From: Chrysaora quinquecirrha | Taxonomy: Eukaryota; Cnidaria; Scyphozoa; Semaeostomeae; Pelagiidae | Direction: 5' to 3' | Assembly: GCA_014526335.1 (NCBI GenBank) | Contig: JACTAT010000013.1 | Location: 4,065,987-4,129,986, forward strand | Length of the DNA: 64,000 nucleotides | Part shown: piece by piece, positions 54,301 to 64,000 of the stretch | Layout: the number at the start of each line of letters is the position of its first letter | Numbering within the stretch: position 1 is the first letter of the stretch | The notes under the pieces: model-generated | Seen by the model: the letters and a program-made list of their open reading frames with translations, nothing else | Database searches by the model: none | What the model was told of the DNA's origin: nothing | Translations under genes and position numbers: made by a program

Positions 54301-57300
54301 ACCATCATCAACTGGATGCTTCAGATTGGTTATTTCCAATGAGCAATTCAGGCTTTTAGAGCATGCTTTGATTCTCTTGAAATTCTTATACCAGGCTATC
54401 AAAGGTTTAGGAGAAGCATGAACTACAATGCATTCAATAATAACGGATTTCTTGTTCTCAAGAACGGACAAGTTCGTCACGTTCGGTTTTAAAACCACCA
54501 TTGGTTGCCGTGCATCTAAAATAGAAAAATAGACAGAAAGGCGTTATGAAATGGGAAACACTTTCACGCCAAACCAAATAAAAATATAGGAATTTAGGCT
54601 AGAAAGCGATTGGATGCTAAAAAATGCGACAAGAAAGGTCTCAGTTAAATTAAAAACCAACCGATCTTCATGTCCTAAGGTAAGAGTCAGTCAAATATTT
54701 AGTAACTCTTGCACACAGCTATGAAACTTAACTGCCTACACACAAAAATTGTCAACTTCCATGCGCACACTCAATAGTAACGGATTTCTGCAAGATGTCG
54801 TTAATCGTTTGCTTTTCTGAGAAGAGAGTGTTTAAAGGTTGTTATTTGAAGGTCTATTTGTGTCAAATGACTTTTCATGTCAGTGTCGACGGTTCTCAAC
54901 AGCTCTATCTCGAAAAATTTCGCATTAGACACTCACCTGATTTTGATTAGCTTGTGACAGTCATATTTTCAGTTAGGCTCTGGCCAAACGATCAAACATT
55001 GTTGGTTTGTCATTTTAAATTTGCTATACAACAAATGTTTGATCGTTTGGCCACATCCAAAACATTGCCTGACTAGCAAAAGTAACAAAATTTGTCGCGT
55101 GATAATTTTGAAAAAGTTCAAAAGCATTATTTGCTTGACGAAACAAAAAATGTCGGCCGAGCAATGATTTTAGCCCTAGCCAAACGGTAAAACATTTTGC
55201 TTGACAAACATATCTCAAATGTTGGACCAACAATGTTTGATCGTTTAATAAGAGCCTTAGAAAAATGCAGGAATGACACCTTCCTCCGTAGGGGCTGATG
55301 CGCTGTAAAACTGGGTCAAGTTCAACTTTGACTGCGGAGCTCCTATATTGAAAGCAGCGCTCCCAGCTGCAATAGCTTTAAAGCGGACACGTCACAGGGG
55401 CACAGAACCATCTTAGCCCATGCTACAAAAATGTCTTAAACGAGGTTTCAAAACAACTATGTCTAAACACTTACGAATGCATTATCCTCAGTAACCAGTA
55501 AGTCTCTATAAGATGGAGAGTATATAGGTAGCTAAGCTAAAAGAAAAATTCTTATATCTTACAAACCTTCGATTATAACCCGAAAGCTAGAAGATGTAGC
55601 AGGTCCTGTACCAATTCGTCTTACACATTTATATTCTCCATCGAAATCTTTGGTAATATTTCTTAGTTTCAGAACTTCGATATCAAGAAGATTAGTTCCT
55701 TTGCGTTGCACAAACTTCGCATCTAGTTTATATTGGCCAGTTCCGTTAACTTTATACCAGTTGATGTAAGACATAGATTGAAGTCCTTTTCCTAAGGCTT
55801 GGCATGATATGTCGAAATTGCTGCCTTTCTCAAGAATGACGCTGGTGATGTTTGGTACCAACTTCACAGGAATAACGCGAATTTCTGAAAAAAAATTAAA
55901 CATTACTCTTGCATCACTTTTCACGTCAAAATAATTCGCTGAAATTTACGCTACCCAGAGGTGTTGTTCCTTAATGGGGTATAAGAAATGAGGGTGCAAA
56001 GACCCCCAGATTTAAACCAAAATTGACCCATCAAATTGGAAAACATGCTTGCTTTTGTTGCTTGCTTAAATTCATTGACATTTGTAAATGACAATCAGAT
56101 TTTCACAATTGCCAATTTGTTGGGCGATTGAGCGGACAGTCGCCTGCCATTGTCATACAGTCAGTAAATTGTACTTCTATAATATCTTGTCAAAAACGTC
56201 TAGGTTCTGCTTAAGCTCCTGTGTTGTGGGGGTGACGGCTATGATCAATATACCACTTTACGGGCTTTTTGCAAGTGTACCGGCCAGTATTTGTGACAAT
56301 ATACGGGTGTGCCAATTTTCACGCATGCGCATGTTATGATTTTCAAGTGTACCATGTCCCAGCTTATGTTTGTACCGTACCGGGTGCTTTGTATCGGCGT
56401 ACTGGGACGCTGTCACCCCACACTGTGTAAGTCAATGCTCTTAAAACTGGGCTGAAAAGCGCTCCAAACATCGATAGAGCTGCTGCTACTGCTGATGTTG
56501 TTTTACGATAACTTAGACTTACTACAAGACAGGAACTAGGAAAAATTCCAAGTTACTAACCTGGTCGAACGAAAATGGTTCCTCTGTCAGCTGAGATGGT
56601 ATTCTTTCCATCTTGTGCTTCACATCGGAAATGCACGCGTGCTTGATTGGTATCAGAAGTGAAAAGATAAACTTGCTCTTCCTTACGAAGCGTACTATTG
56701 AAGAGTTTGCTGTTTTCTATATTCGAAACTTCACCGTAAGCAGTCGTAACGAACAACGATGTTTTTGCATCGGAATCATTTGTACTGCAGTTGATCTTCA
56801 CAACATCATGCAAATAATGAACCAAATATCCATCGTATGGCTTTTCCAAGAAACTGAAATTACCTAAAACGAAGAAGTGATAATGCTTAATCGATTAACC
56901 AGTCAATATCGCATTACAGGTTGACTTAGTTTCAATGCAAGTTTTTCTTCTATAAGAAAGCTTCTAGATGAACTCAATCTATTACTTAATTTTTTGGTGC
57001 TTTTAGCGTCAGCCTGTTGCAGGGTCAATTCACTTGGGATTCACTTGTATTTTCTATCCCAAGACAATCTGGTATAGACTTATTACAAGAGTCAAGGTTT
57101 CCGCGAATCGAGACCACAGGCTGCAACAGAACTGCCTACCTGGGCTGCCTCTTTTTACAACAATGAAAGCTCGAGGGGTCAAGGGGATGGCAGAGGTAAC
57201 CGTGAGGGATTCAGTCTAGATGTTAATTTGGTACCATTAATCTAGTGGTGTAGCAAAACAATAATAAAGTACTTCATGTAACAACAATTTACGTTATCTT

Positions 57301-58970
57301 GCACGCTTTGAGCTTTTTGTATGTTCTATGTATGTGCGTCAACTCGTGACAAACCTTAGAACGTTCTTTTAGCTAAATTGTGACTACGCCATAAAGCACA
57401 ACGTGAAAACGGAAATTCAACTCAGTCGAAAACTTCGTAAGAAATGTGGGTCCACTTAATTGCATGCGTCCCGATTCTGCTACAAAATTGGTGCAGGGGG
57501 TTAAGTTAATTTTGATTATTTTGCAGGGGAAGTTATTTGAGGGGGGATAATACGTTTTCCCTCTCAAAACTCGATCCACATGAAAATCAAGATGTAAGGG
57601 AGTAGGGGCTTATTCGAGGGGGCTATTAACAATTCTTCGCTCCAGCGTGAAGGTTGGACTAATTCGATTGGAGTGCTTATGGGAGGGAATGCTAGCCTGT
57701 GCGCAGACTCAAACCTCTACGAAGGAGGACCTCCTTCGTTCCGTAGATGTTTGAGTCTGCAAGCAGGCTTAGGGAATGTTAATTCGAGGATTCACTGTTC
57801 GTATGTACATTCCCTGACTGTACGTAGTTGGAATGCAACAAACACAGAAACACCTAATTGGCTATTTGTGTCAAGATAATACTGTATGGAGAAATGTAGG
57901 GATATAAAAGGAAAACTCAGACAAATAAGGTTCAATTATTATTTTTGTTGTTATTGCGCATTAACGTCATTCAACCATGAAACAAGCGTGAATGCGGACA
58001 CGAAAAATTGGATTAACTCAAAATGAAACTGAAACTCATGAATATTTATGAAAACATAAGTTAGCTATTAAAAATGCAAAGGCTCTGTGATAGTATTTAT
58101 TATTTTTCTCAAAAGATTAGAAGCTTGCAAAGGTTTTATTATTAAAACAATGATAGAGGACCCTTTGCGGCAATACTGGCTATCCTCCAGTAAACAGTAG
58201 GCAGATGTCTTTCAGTGTTCTAACATCAAAGTTGTACAAAGAACACATAGCGAGAGAGAGAGTTCGTGTCAAAAGCAAAGCATGTCTGAAAAATCAATTG
58301 CTAAAAACCTCTTATTTTGATAAATAATCAGCTTGGGTTGACCAGAACTCGAATATGCGTTTAAATCACCAGTATTACATGATGTATTGGCATTTATAAA
58401 TCTTAATCAACAAAGCTAATTAAATGACATCTGGTATAGGTTAAACTTTAGATTTAACTTTTTAACTTTTAAAGCCCTAATAGGCGCAGGTGTACAAATG
58501 CACTGATATACCGGGGAGGAAGCTGGTAGCTCGAATTTTTACCTTAATTTTAAGAAGCATTGAGCTCAAAGCTAAATTTCGTCAACATCGACAGAGCAAT
58601 CGATGTTGTGATTACTTTGATAGTTAACTTGTTTGTTGATTTTGATTGTGAAAAATATTATACCCCGCCCACTTCTAACTCATTATAGGTCATTATAGCG
58701 AACATTCAAGCAAAAATTGATGCAAATTAAACATATAAATGTCAGGGTTACTTTACAAAACTAGCCAGGCCATAATTTAATCAAATCGACTAGAACAGCA
58801 AACTTTACGATGGCCTAAAATTGATTATTGTAATTGATAAACAAACACGAAGTAACCTTACCTATTTTCCAAGGTCTAACACCACTGTCTTCAGCTCTTG
58901 AAGTAATAAAAGCTGAGCAAATAAAGAGTAAAGCCACAGAGAAAATAGTTTCCCTGGAATGCTTCTTCAT
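48392..58970 (-). CDS. Split-domain receptor tyrosine kinase with three Ig-like domains (FGFR/VEGFR-like)
   Basis: Single-pass receptor kinase. Eleven minus-strand exons: 58862-58970, 56561-56863, 55567-55884, 54234-54515, 53315-53490, 52402-52692, 51497-51798, 50667-50872, 49749-49992, 49410-49567 and 48392-48536. All have GT/AG borders. Phases agree everywhere except inside exon 6, which is one base short of in-frame. With that base the product would be 844 residues. The order is signal peptide ([16 protein letters not shown], start 58968-58970), Ig1-Ig3 with several NxS/T sites, TM about 354-377, then the juxtamembrane region. The P-loop is GRGAFGEV (about 430-437), followed by the VAVK lysine, a short kinase insert, [11 protein letters not shown], an activation loop with [10 protein letters not shown], and SDVWSFG. 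Three Ig domains recall FGFR; ARDIYK and LSNFLRGKR recall VEGFR. The tail has TYLRL, YQNL (Grb2-type YxN) and YVPM (PI3K-type YxxM). An ATG 45 bp upstream is the alternative start. Confidence 0.92.
48605..48855. mobile_element. MITE with CTAGGAGACATG ends (receptor kinase last intron)
   Basis: The left end ctaggagacatgtcgcgtg and the right end tcgagtgcatcatgtatcctag are imperfect inverted repeats. The inner parts also pair (agacatg, cgcatgtc and catgcgagacatgcc). About 250 bp, no transposase. It lies between the last two exons of the receptor kinase. Confidence 0.6.
49603..49722 (+). mobile_element. SINE making up most of a receptor-kinase intron
   Basis: This shares ggctctgtgg-like head, ggattcgagccaca and agggtcacagccagggtcg with 30351-30535. 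The intron that holds it runs only from 49568 to 49748, so the SINE fills about two thirds of it, in antisense orientation to the gene. Confidence 0.7.
51820..52025. repeat. AATC tetranucleotide tract (receptor kinase intron)
   Basis: Runs of atca/aatc units with catatc and catatcc interruptions, spanning about 200 bp in the intron between exons 6 and 7 of the receptor kinase. Confidence 0.9.
52786..53180. mobile_element. Harbinger-like MITE, copy B (nested or rearranged)
   Basis: Two left-end-like starts occur, ggctttggccaaacagtt at about 52793 and ggccctggccaaacgattaa at about 52925, with further inner words such as ggccaaatgatcaaacattg near 53155. This suggests a nested insertion or internal rearrangement of the family seen intact at 53569-53852. 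Confidence 0.6.
53569..53852. mobile_element. Harbinger-like MITE, copy C (receptor kinase intron)
   Basis: Starts ggccctggccaaacgatcaa and ends gttcgttttgccagagcc, with near-palindromic aaacattt/caaatgtttga words inside. It is 284 bp long. It lies in the intron between the third Ig exon and the transmembrane exon. Confidence 0.75.
54976..55256. mobile_element. Harbinger-like MITE, copy D (receptor kinase intron)
   Basis: Starts ggctctggccaaacgatcaa and ends gatcgtttaataagagcc, flanked by TTA on both sides, so the 3-bp target duplication is visible. It is 281 bp long. It lies in the intron between the second and third Ig exons. Confidence 0.8.
56216..56429. mobile_element. Small inverted-repeat element (receptor kinase intron)
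   Basis: Left gtgttgtgggggtgacggct and right agctgtcacc-type gctgtcaccccacactgtg are imperfect inverted repeats about 210 bp apart, in the intron between the first and second Ig exons. The target duplication is unclear. Confidence 0.45.
57688..57772. repeat. Near-perfect hairpin (inverted repeat)
   Basis: The left arm agcctgtgcgcagactcaaa, then cctctacgaaggagg, is mirrored by cctccttcg, ccgtagatgtttgagtctgc and aagcaggct. Arms of about 40 bp are separated by almost no loop. It lies in the first, 2-kb intron of the receptor kinase. Confidence 0.8.
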
Positions 58971-60038
58971 TTCGAAACGTAAAGCTGGGCGCGAGGACGT
59001 GACTTCTTCCAGCATGAACTTGTGCAAAACACTGTGTCGCGTTGTTCTGTGTTTTGTTTTTCCTCCAATGTCAATCAGATAGGTGTCCTATCTCAACTCA
59101 AAATATACAGAAAGCAGGCACAACATCCGTCTTCTTGCAAGATGTCTTGTTAATATTTCCGTGAAATGAATGATGCTTTCGATCCTGGCATGCTTCTTTC
59201 AGGTATTCTTTACAATCTAAACTGGATAAAATGAAACAAAGGGCAGGCTCTGGATTTCGGTTTTCTTCCTACGTCAATCTCTGGTCAATCAAGAACAAGA
59301 AGGACAACTGGAGTCAAAACATTCTCAGGAGATAAATAATTTGTAGCATAGGGAGACCAGAGGACGCTGTAAATAGGCTTGAGGAACACGCAGATAGACG
59401 GGCACGGGGTGGTGCAAAGTGCTGCAAATATTATAAAATTCAAAATTTATTATCCTTGAACTACATAAACCTTTTCACCACAACGCATGCATCTATGCAT
59501 AGACATAATTGCCCGTCGTCTCATCTGTCTACAGTCTCTACCCTGCTCTGAGCCTTGATCCAATTGTGATTCAATTTTGCAATTGGAAACCCCCTTGAGA
59601 AGGTACTTGACTTCAAATAGTACGGGGTGTGCAAGTGCACTGAAGGAAATGATTTTTAGACCCGGCTCTAGAATTTCACTTGCAAAATGATACCCCCCTA
59701 GAAAAAAATCCGCGTAAAGTCTATTCAAAAACGTTAAAATGTTCACTGAGTAACATTGAAGAAAAAGTTCACTGTAACAAAAAGTTTCTTTTGGTAACAG
59801 GATTTAGACGAAATGTCTTCTTTCGATACCTAGCGCTAGTAAAAATACCCCCCCCCCCTGGATGGACACAAGGGAAATGTTATTTGTTTGGGCAGCCTGT
59901 GGAGCAAACTTGGGTCATATGTAAAACAACAGCAACAACGGTATATTGCACTGCACTTGCAAGTTTTAATGGCGGACGACCAGGCAAACGAAGATGTGGC
60001 TCAAATATGACCGATTTTGTTGATTTGTGGACAAGAAA
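58971..60038. promoter_or_regulatory. Divergent promoter region between receptor kinase and SUMF1-like gene
   Basis: The two genes point away from each other across about 1 kb, so both promoters should lie here. A minus frame at 59450-59746 ends just before an AATAAA but has no recognisable domain. No specific regulatory site can be named. Confidence 0.45.
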
Positions 60039-62201
60039 ATGCTTGTTTTGAAATCTTCAGCAACAAAACTAATTTTGTTTATTTCATGCTGCTTTATAAT
60101 CTTGTCATATGGAAATAAAAACGGAAGAAATGTCGCCAAAACTCAAAGCATCCCGTGCTGTGGAAATTCCGTAGGCCCAACAACAACAGCAACGGATTCT
60201 TTTGGAGGTGAAAGGGGTCAAAGTGGGAGTGACCAGAGTGAGAGGGACCAGGAACAAAGCTGCCCAAAAGGAGATACAAGTTGTGGGTCCGAAGATGAAG
60301 AAAATAATTTTGAAAAATCAAAGTACAGTATAGAAAAGAACAAAAGAAGCTCTCCAGATGATAATGATGATGATGACTATAATAAATTAATCCAAATAAA
60401 AGGGGGTGCATACATCATTGGCACCGATGACCCTTTCTTTCCACAAGATGGAGAAGGCCCTGCCAGAGAAATAGTTGTGGGCGATTTCAAAATTCAGCAA
60501 TATGAAGTCACAAATAGAGAATTCAGTCAGTTTGTTGAAAGCACAGGATATAGAACAGAGGTTGAAATAAAGTCTGTTATGCATAAACTGAGTACTGCAG
60601 AATGCATATACAGTAAATTGCCACCCTTAAAAAACAACTCTATAAGAAACTCAGGCTTTCCCTTTAGTTTTCTTTAGAATAATGCAATAATCATTGGGTA
60701 TTTAGCTACTGCTCTTGTACCCAACACAGTTTGCAGAGTATGGCAGTTTTCAACAAGATCTTGGATGTCACTTTCTATTGTTGGAACCTATGGTTTGCCT
60801 ACCATTCTATAAAAAACTCAGGTGTGTAAACGCCATACTGTAAACGCCATACTCTGCTGAGTTGCGGAACAGTTTCAAACCCTTGTAGCCTAACAATTGT
60901 TCCCAATGTCAATTTCTATCCATACTGGAACACTGCAGACACCAGAGAGCCACAAGCTATTTTGTTCAGTTTTCAGTCAAATTTACTTCAGATACTGGCA
61001 TTATTCATGCTCCCACTTTCTATGTGTAAAAAATTACTGAAAGTTAATTCTGATCTCTTTTGTTTTTAATCTTTAAGGCAGAGAAGTTTGGCAAATCATT
61101 TGTTCCAGAGTTTCTATTAAGTGAGGAGCAAAAGGCTGGCATTTCACAAGCAGTAGGTTAACTTGTGTTATTTTTGTACTACTAATGTCTTATACTCTTA
61201 TCATGGGTATAGAATAAAACTTTTGAAGCATTGAAAAGAAGTGATATGGTTTTGGTTTCACAGATCCGTGTTGCATTTCCCGTTCAATTCCCGGAAGATC
61301 GTCTGCAATATGTCACACGGATCCTTTCTTCCATTTTCATGATCAAGTCATGAAAATTCATCAGGAAGGGGAACAATCGGCGACTGGCGGGCTCAAATTC
61401 TAAGACACCAGCAAAGAGACGAAAACGTACGGAATGACTTTCCATTTGCTGTAAGTTTCAATCAGCTGAAGTTTTCCCCAACGATAGCTGGGTTTAGCGA
61501 CGTTGGCGACAAAGTTTTCCAGTGAAATTGTCTTTGATCGGAATTGTTGTAAGAATCAGGAAAGTTAAACTCATTTCCACCCTCCTGGTCCTTCAGATTC
61601 ACAATCGGCGCAGTCGTGATGATCGCCAGACTGACCGATGCTCTTACGATCTTATGAGAACCGGGCTAAGTATGAATTTCTAAGAAAATAAAGAATAACA
61701 ACAGATTATACTGTTTTGATAGGTATACAGAGCACCTTGGTGGCTACCAGTAGATGGAGCTTCGTGGAAACACCCGGAAGGAATTGGGAGCGGCATAGCT
61801 GAAAGGTGATTTGCAGTTTTGCAATAAAACTCTGTTACAAAACTCTCTGGTATGGTCCAACCCCGTCAAACTATCACACAGAGAGGACTCCATAAACGTT
61901 TGTTCCCATTTTAAAAACTCAACAGACAGACAACAAATAGGTGAAGGTGAAGGTGAAATTGTGTTTTAGCGCCAGTCACTAGGATCTCAGTAGTTGGTTA
62001 ACTAATCGAGACCTCGACCCTGGCCGTGACGCTATCGTGGCTGGGCTCAATTTCACCATATTATGCTTGTCTTTATAGAGAAGATCACCCTGTCGTCCAT
62101 GTTTCATGGAATGATGCCGTGGCATTTTGCAAATGGAAAAATATGAGGCTGCCAACCGAGGCTGAGTGGGAAATCGCTGCAAGAGGAGGCAAGAAAAACA
62201 G
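60039..62201 (+). CDS. SUMF1: Formylglycine-generating enzyme-like protein, first four exons
   Basis: Enzyme family of the endoplasmic reticulum that converts a cysteine of newly made sulfatases into formylglycine (SUMF1), with a non-catalytic partner paralogue (SUMF2). The exons seen are 60039-60560, 61078-61152, 61723-61805 and 62079-62201, with matching phases. They give a signal peptide ([19 protein letters not shown]), a CC-containing and then long acidic spacer, and the start of the FGE-sulfatase domain: [65 protein letters not shown] and [25 protein letters not shown] and APWWLPV favour SUMF1; GEGP and GSGI-ER recall SUMF2. The last exon ends in phase 2 at KKN(R). The rest, including the catalytic cysteines, lies beyond the window, so activity cannot be judged. 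The start is the first ATG after an in-frame stop. Confidence 0.88.
61939..62054 (-). mobile_element. SINE fragment just upstream of a SUMF1-like exon
   Basis: Reversed copy of the SINE body (ggtgaaggtgaaggtgaaat tail, cactaggatctcagtag, cgagacctcgaccctggcc, gtgacgctatcgtggctggg). It ends 24 bp before the exon that starts at 62079, so it occupies the polypyrimidine/branch-point neighbourhood of that acceptor. Confidence 0.7.
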
Positions 62202-62205
62202 GTAA

Positions 62206-62902
62206 CAGTGGAACCTCAATAACTCGAGAAAGTCTAACTCTCGCTATCTCGAACTTTTTTTCATCTCCCTTGGTTTTGGCTAGTGTAGGTGTTAAACTCG
62301 ATAACTCGACTACCGCTAAAGCCGAACTCTCGCTATCTCGAACTTTTTTCGTCTCACTGGTTTTGGCTAGTGTAGGTGTTAAACTCGATAACTCGACTAC
62401 CGCTAAAGCCGAACTCTCGCTATCTCGAACTTTTTTCGTCTCCCTTTGTTTTGGCTAGTGTAGGTGTTAACTTCGATAACGTGACTACCGCTTAAGTCGA
62501 ACTCTCGCTATCTCGAACTTTTTTCGTCTCACTAGTTTTGGCTAGTGTAGGTGTTAACCTCGATAACTCGACTACCGCTTTAAGTCGAACTCTCGCTATC
62601 TCGAACGTTTTTCGTCTTACTGGTTTTGGCTAGTGTAGGTGGTAACCTCGATAACTTGACTACCGCTTAAGTCGAACTCTCGCTATCTCGAACTTTTTTC
62701 GTCTCGCTGGTTTTGGCTAGTATAGGTGTTAACCTCGATAACCCGATTACCGCTTAAGTCGAACTCTCGCTATCTCGAACTTTTTTCGTCTCCCTTGGTT
62801 TTGGCTAGTGTAGGTGTAAACCTCAATAAGTCGAAACCTCATCAAGTCAACAAATTTCTGTTTTCTTTGGTAGGTCGACTAATCGAGGTTCAAGATACCG
62901 TT
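62206..62902. mobile_element. Pogo-like element with about seven internal 85-bp tandem repeats
   Basis: The left end cagtggaacctcaataactc and the right end gtcgactaatcgaggttcaa are inverted repeats of the type seen in pogo/Tigger elements. Between them lie about seven units of about 85 bp, each with cgaactctcgctatctcgaa, cttttttcgtct and ttttggctagtgtaggtgtt. A TA lies just before the left end. The element begins four bases after the 5-prime splice junction of the SUMF1-like exon 4. No transposase is present. Confidence 0.8.
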
Positions 62903-64000
62903 TTCAGAGACGATCGGCAAGGAATTCTGAATGTGGAGAACTGTAGCTTCTTTTTGAATTGCGAATTTGCACTCAAGCACTCACAAGTGCCGCATTCGGT
63001 AGTATTCCCCGCGTTATCGTTGCATTAAAACAGTTCTGTTGTGATGCTTGTTAAAACTTTGAAGGCATGCAACGTTCTTTGGAAATGATAACAGTATTTG
63101 CAATCTGCAGTAATTTTACTATCCAAACATAAAATAGGAAATTACTATAACGTTAATGTTGGTGTTTTGAATGCAGATTGTTGCTTAAAGAGCCTTTTCT
63201 TCACGACACTTACCTAACACCGGAGTTCAGCAAGAGCTCGATTGACTACTTTTAGAAAATCTTGATCGCGAAAAGGCATGAATTATAAACTAAAAAAGCA
63301 TTGAACCTATTAAAGTTCATAATCCTTATAGTTTGATGTTTTCTGTTATCTCGTTAGACCATTAGCTCAGCAGAAAAGTTCAGCTTTTAAAGTGTTATCA
63401 GCAATGACACCTTAATTCACTATAAATTCAATTAGATGCTAGTTTCTTCAGTTAATTAAAACTGCTAAATTTGCGAAAAATTACTTATAATGTCATCGTA
63501 CTAACTGATAACAACTTTTGTCGCTTAAATTATGCATGAGCAGAGAGCTGAATACGATTCCACTGAGCTATAGTGCTCAATGACATTGTCGACAAACTCT
63601 CCAATTCGGCTAATAAACCATTCCAGGGTCCAGATAGTCTAAGTGTCGGAGCTGCCTTTAGTATTATCCATGATTAAAGTCCATCTATATGTTTTGAAAA
63701 TGAGCCAAACAATTTCTTAAAGTTTAGTTGAAAGTAACTAAAACCTCTCCGAATAAATGTCACATAAAATTAGATCAATTGAAGTCATCTATGCTTTCCT
63801 CATTATCGAATATATTTCTTTATTTAGCTCGTGTTATTTACCATGATTGCAACCGTTATATAATATTTGAATTCAAAAAGTAGTAGCTAGTATCGAAATT
63901 AGAACCACTCTTTAATTTGTCACTCAGAGAAGGTAGTAAGTGTCAGCTGAAAAAGTCCTCTTTAACTAAATTTTTTATAAAGATTACTTGAACTTCCTCA
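62903..64000. other. SUMF1-like intron or flank, nothing recognised
   Basis: AT-rich sequence with no match to the next expected exon of the formylglycine-generating enzyme domain and no clear repeat. Confidence 0.45.

Noticed and set aside
59450..59746. Minus frame ending MRCGEKVYVVQG before an AATAAA
   Set aside because: A possible 3-prime exon, but no family was recognised and no upstream exon was found.
62270..63028. Repeated LVLASVGVKLDNS frames
   Set aside because: Translation of the 85-bp repeats of the pogo-like element.

Overview
This is a eukaryotic nuclear window, most likely from an anthozoan cnidarian (stony coral or sea anemone type). The evidence is an AT-rich sequence, short introns with GT/AG borders, animal-specific proteins (an Ig-domain receptor tyrosine kinase, centrin-3, PAN3, a formylglycine-generating-enzyme-like protein), a tandem array of short intronless rhodopsin-like GPCRs of the kind expanded in cnidarians, and many small inverted-repeat elements and tRNA-derived SINEs. 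The species cannot be named from the sequence alone.

Layout. 1-3.3 kb: non-coding, with simple repeats, a Harbinger-like MITE and a long CCAGT pentamer array. 3.3-23.6 kb: a GPCR nursery. Four minus-strand genes (3337-4302, 7754-8662, 10881-11789, 14076-14969) are followed by two plus-strand genes (16955-17815, 18740-19594), a broken plus-strand copy (20901-21462) cut by a palindromic element, and a more divergent minus-strand copy with one frameshift (22637-23546). Two further gene relics lie at about 18003 and 22480. Genes 2 and 3 sit in a roughly 2 kb block duplicated in tandem. All but one of the complete open copies end in a class I PDZ-ligand-like tripeptide. 23.6-26.8 kb: non-coding. 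26.8-29.8 kb: centrin-3 (minus, 4 exons, complete at 167 aa). 32.8-33.8 kb: a ComEC-like metallo-beta-lactamase-fold protein whose metal ligands are mostly replaced. 37.0-45.8 kb: PAN3 (minus, 13 exons found, last one not located). 48.4-59.0 kb: a split-kinase receptor tyrosine kinase (minus, 11 exons, three Ig-like domains, C-tail with YxN and YxxM docking motifs) carrying an apparent one-base frameshift before the catalytic lysine. 60.0-62.2 kb and beyond: a SUMF1-like gene (plus, first four exons), diverging from the kinase gene across about 1 kb. Its next intron carries a pogo-like element with about seven internal 85-bp repeats.

The conserved genes are unrelated housekeeping and signalling functions (centriole, mRNA deadenylation, receptor signalling, sulfatase maturation), so no operon-like logic links them. 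The local biology is in the GPCR birth-and-death cluster, in the ComEC-like pseudoenzyme, and in mobile DNA shaping the introns. One RTK intron is mostly a SINE, and several MITEs or SINEs lie within a few bases of splice sites.
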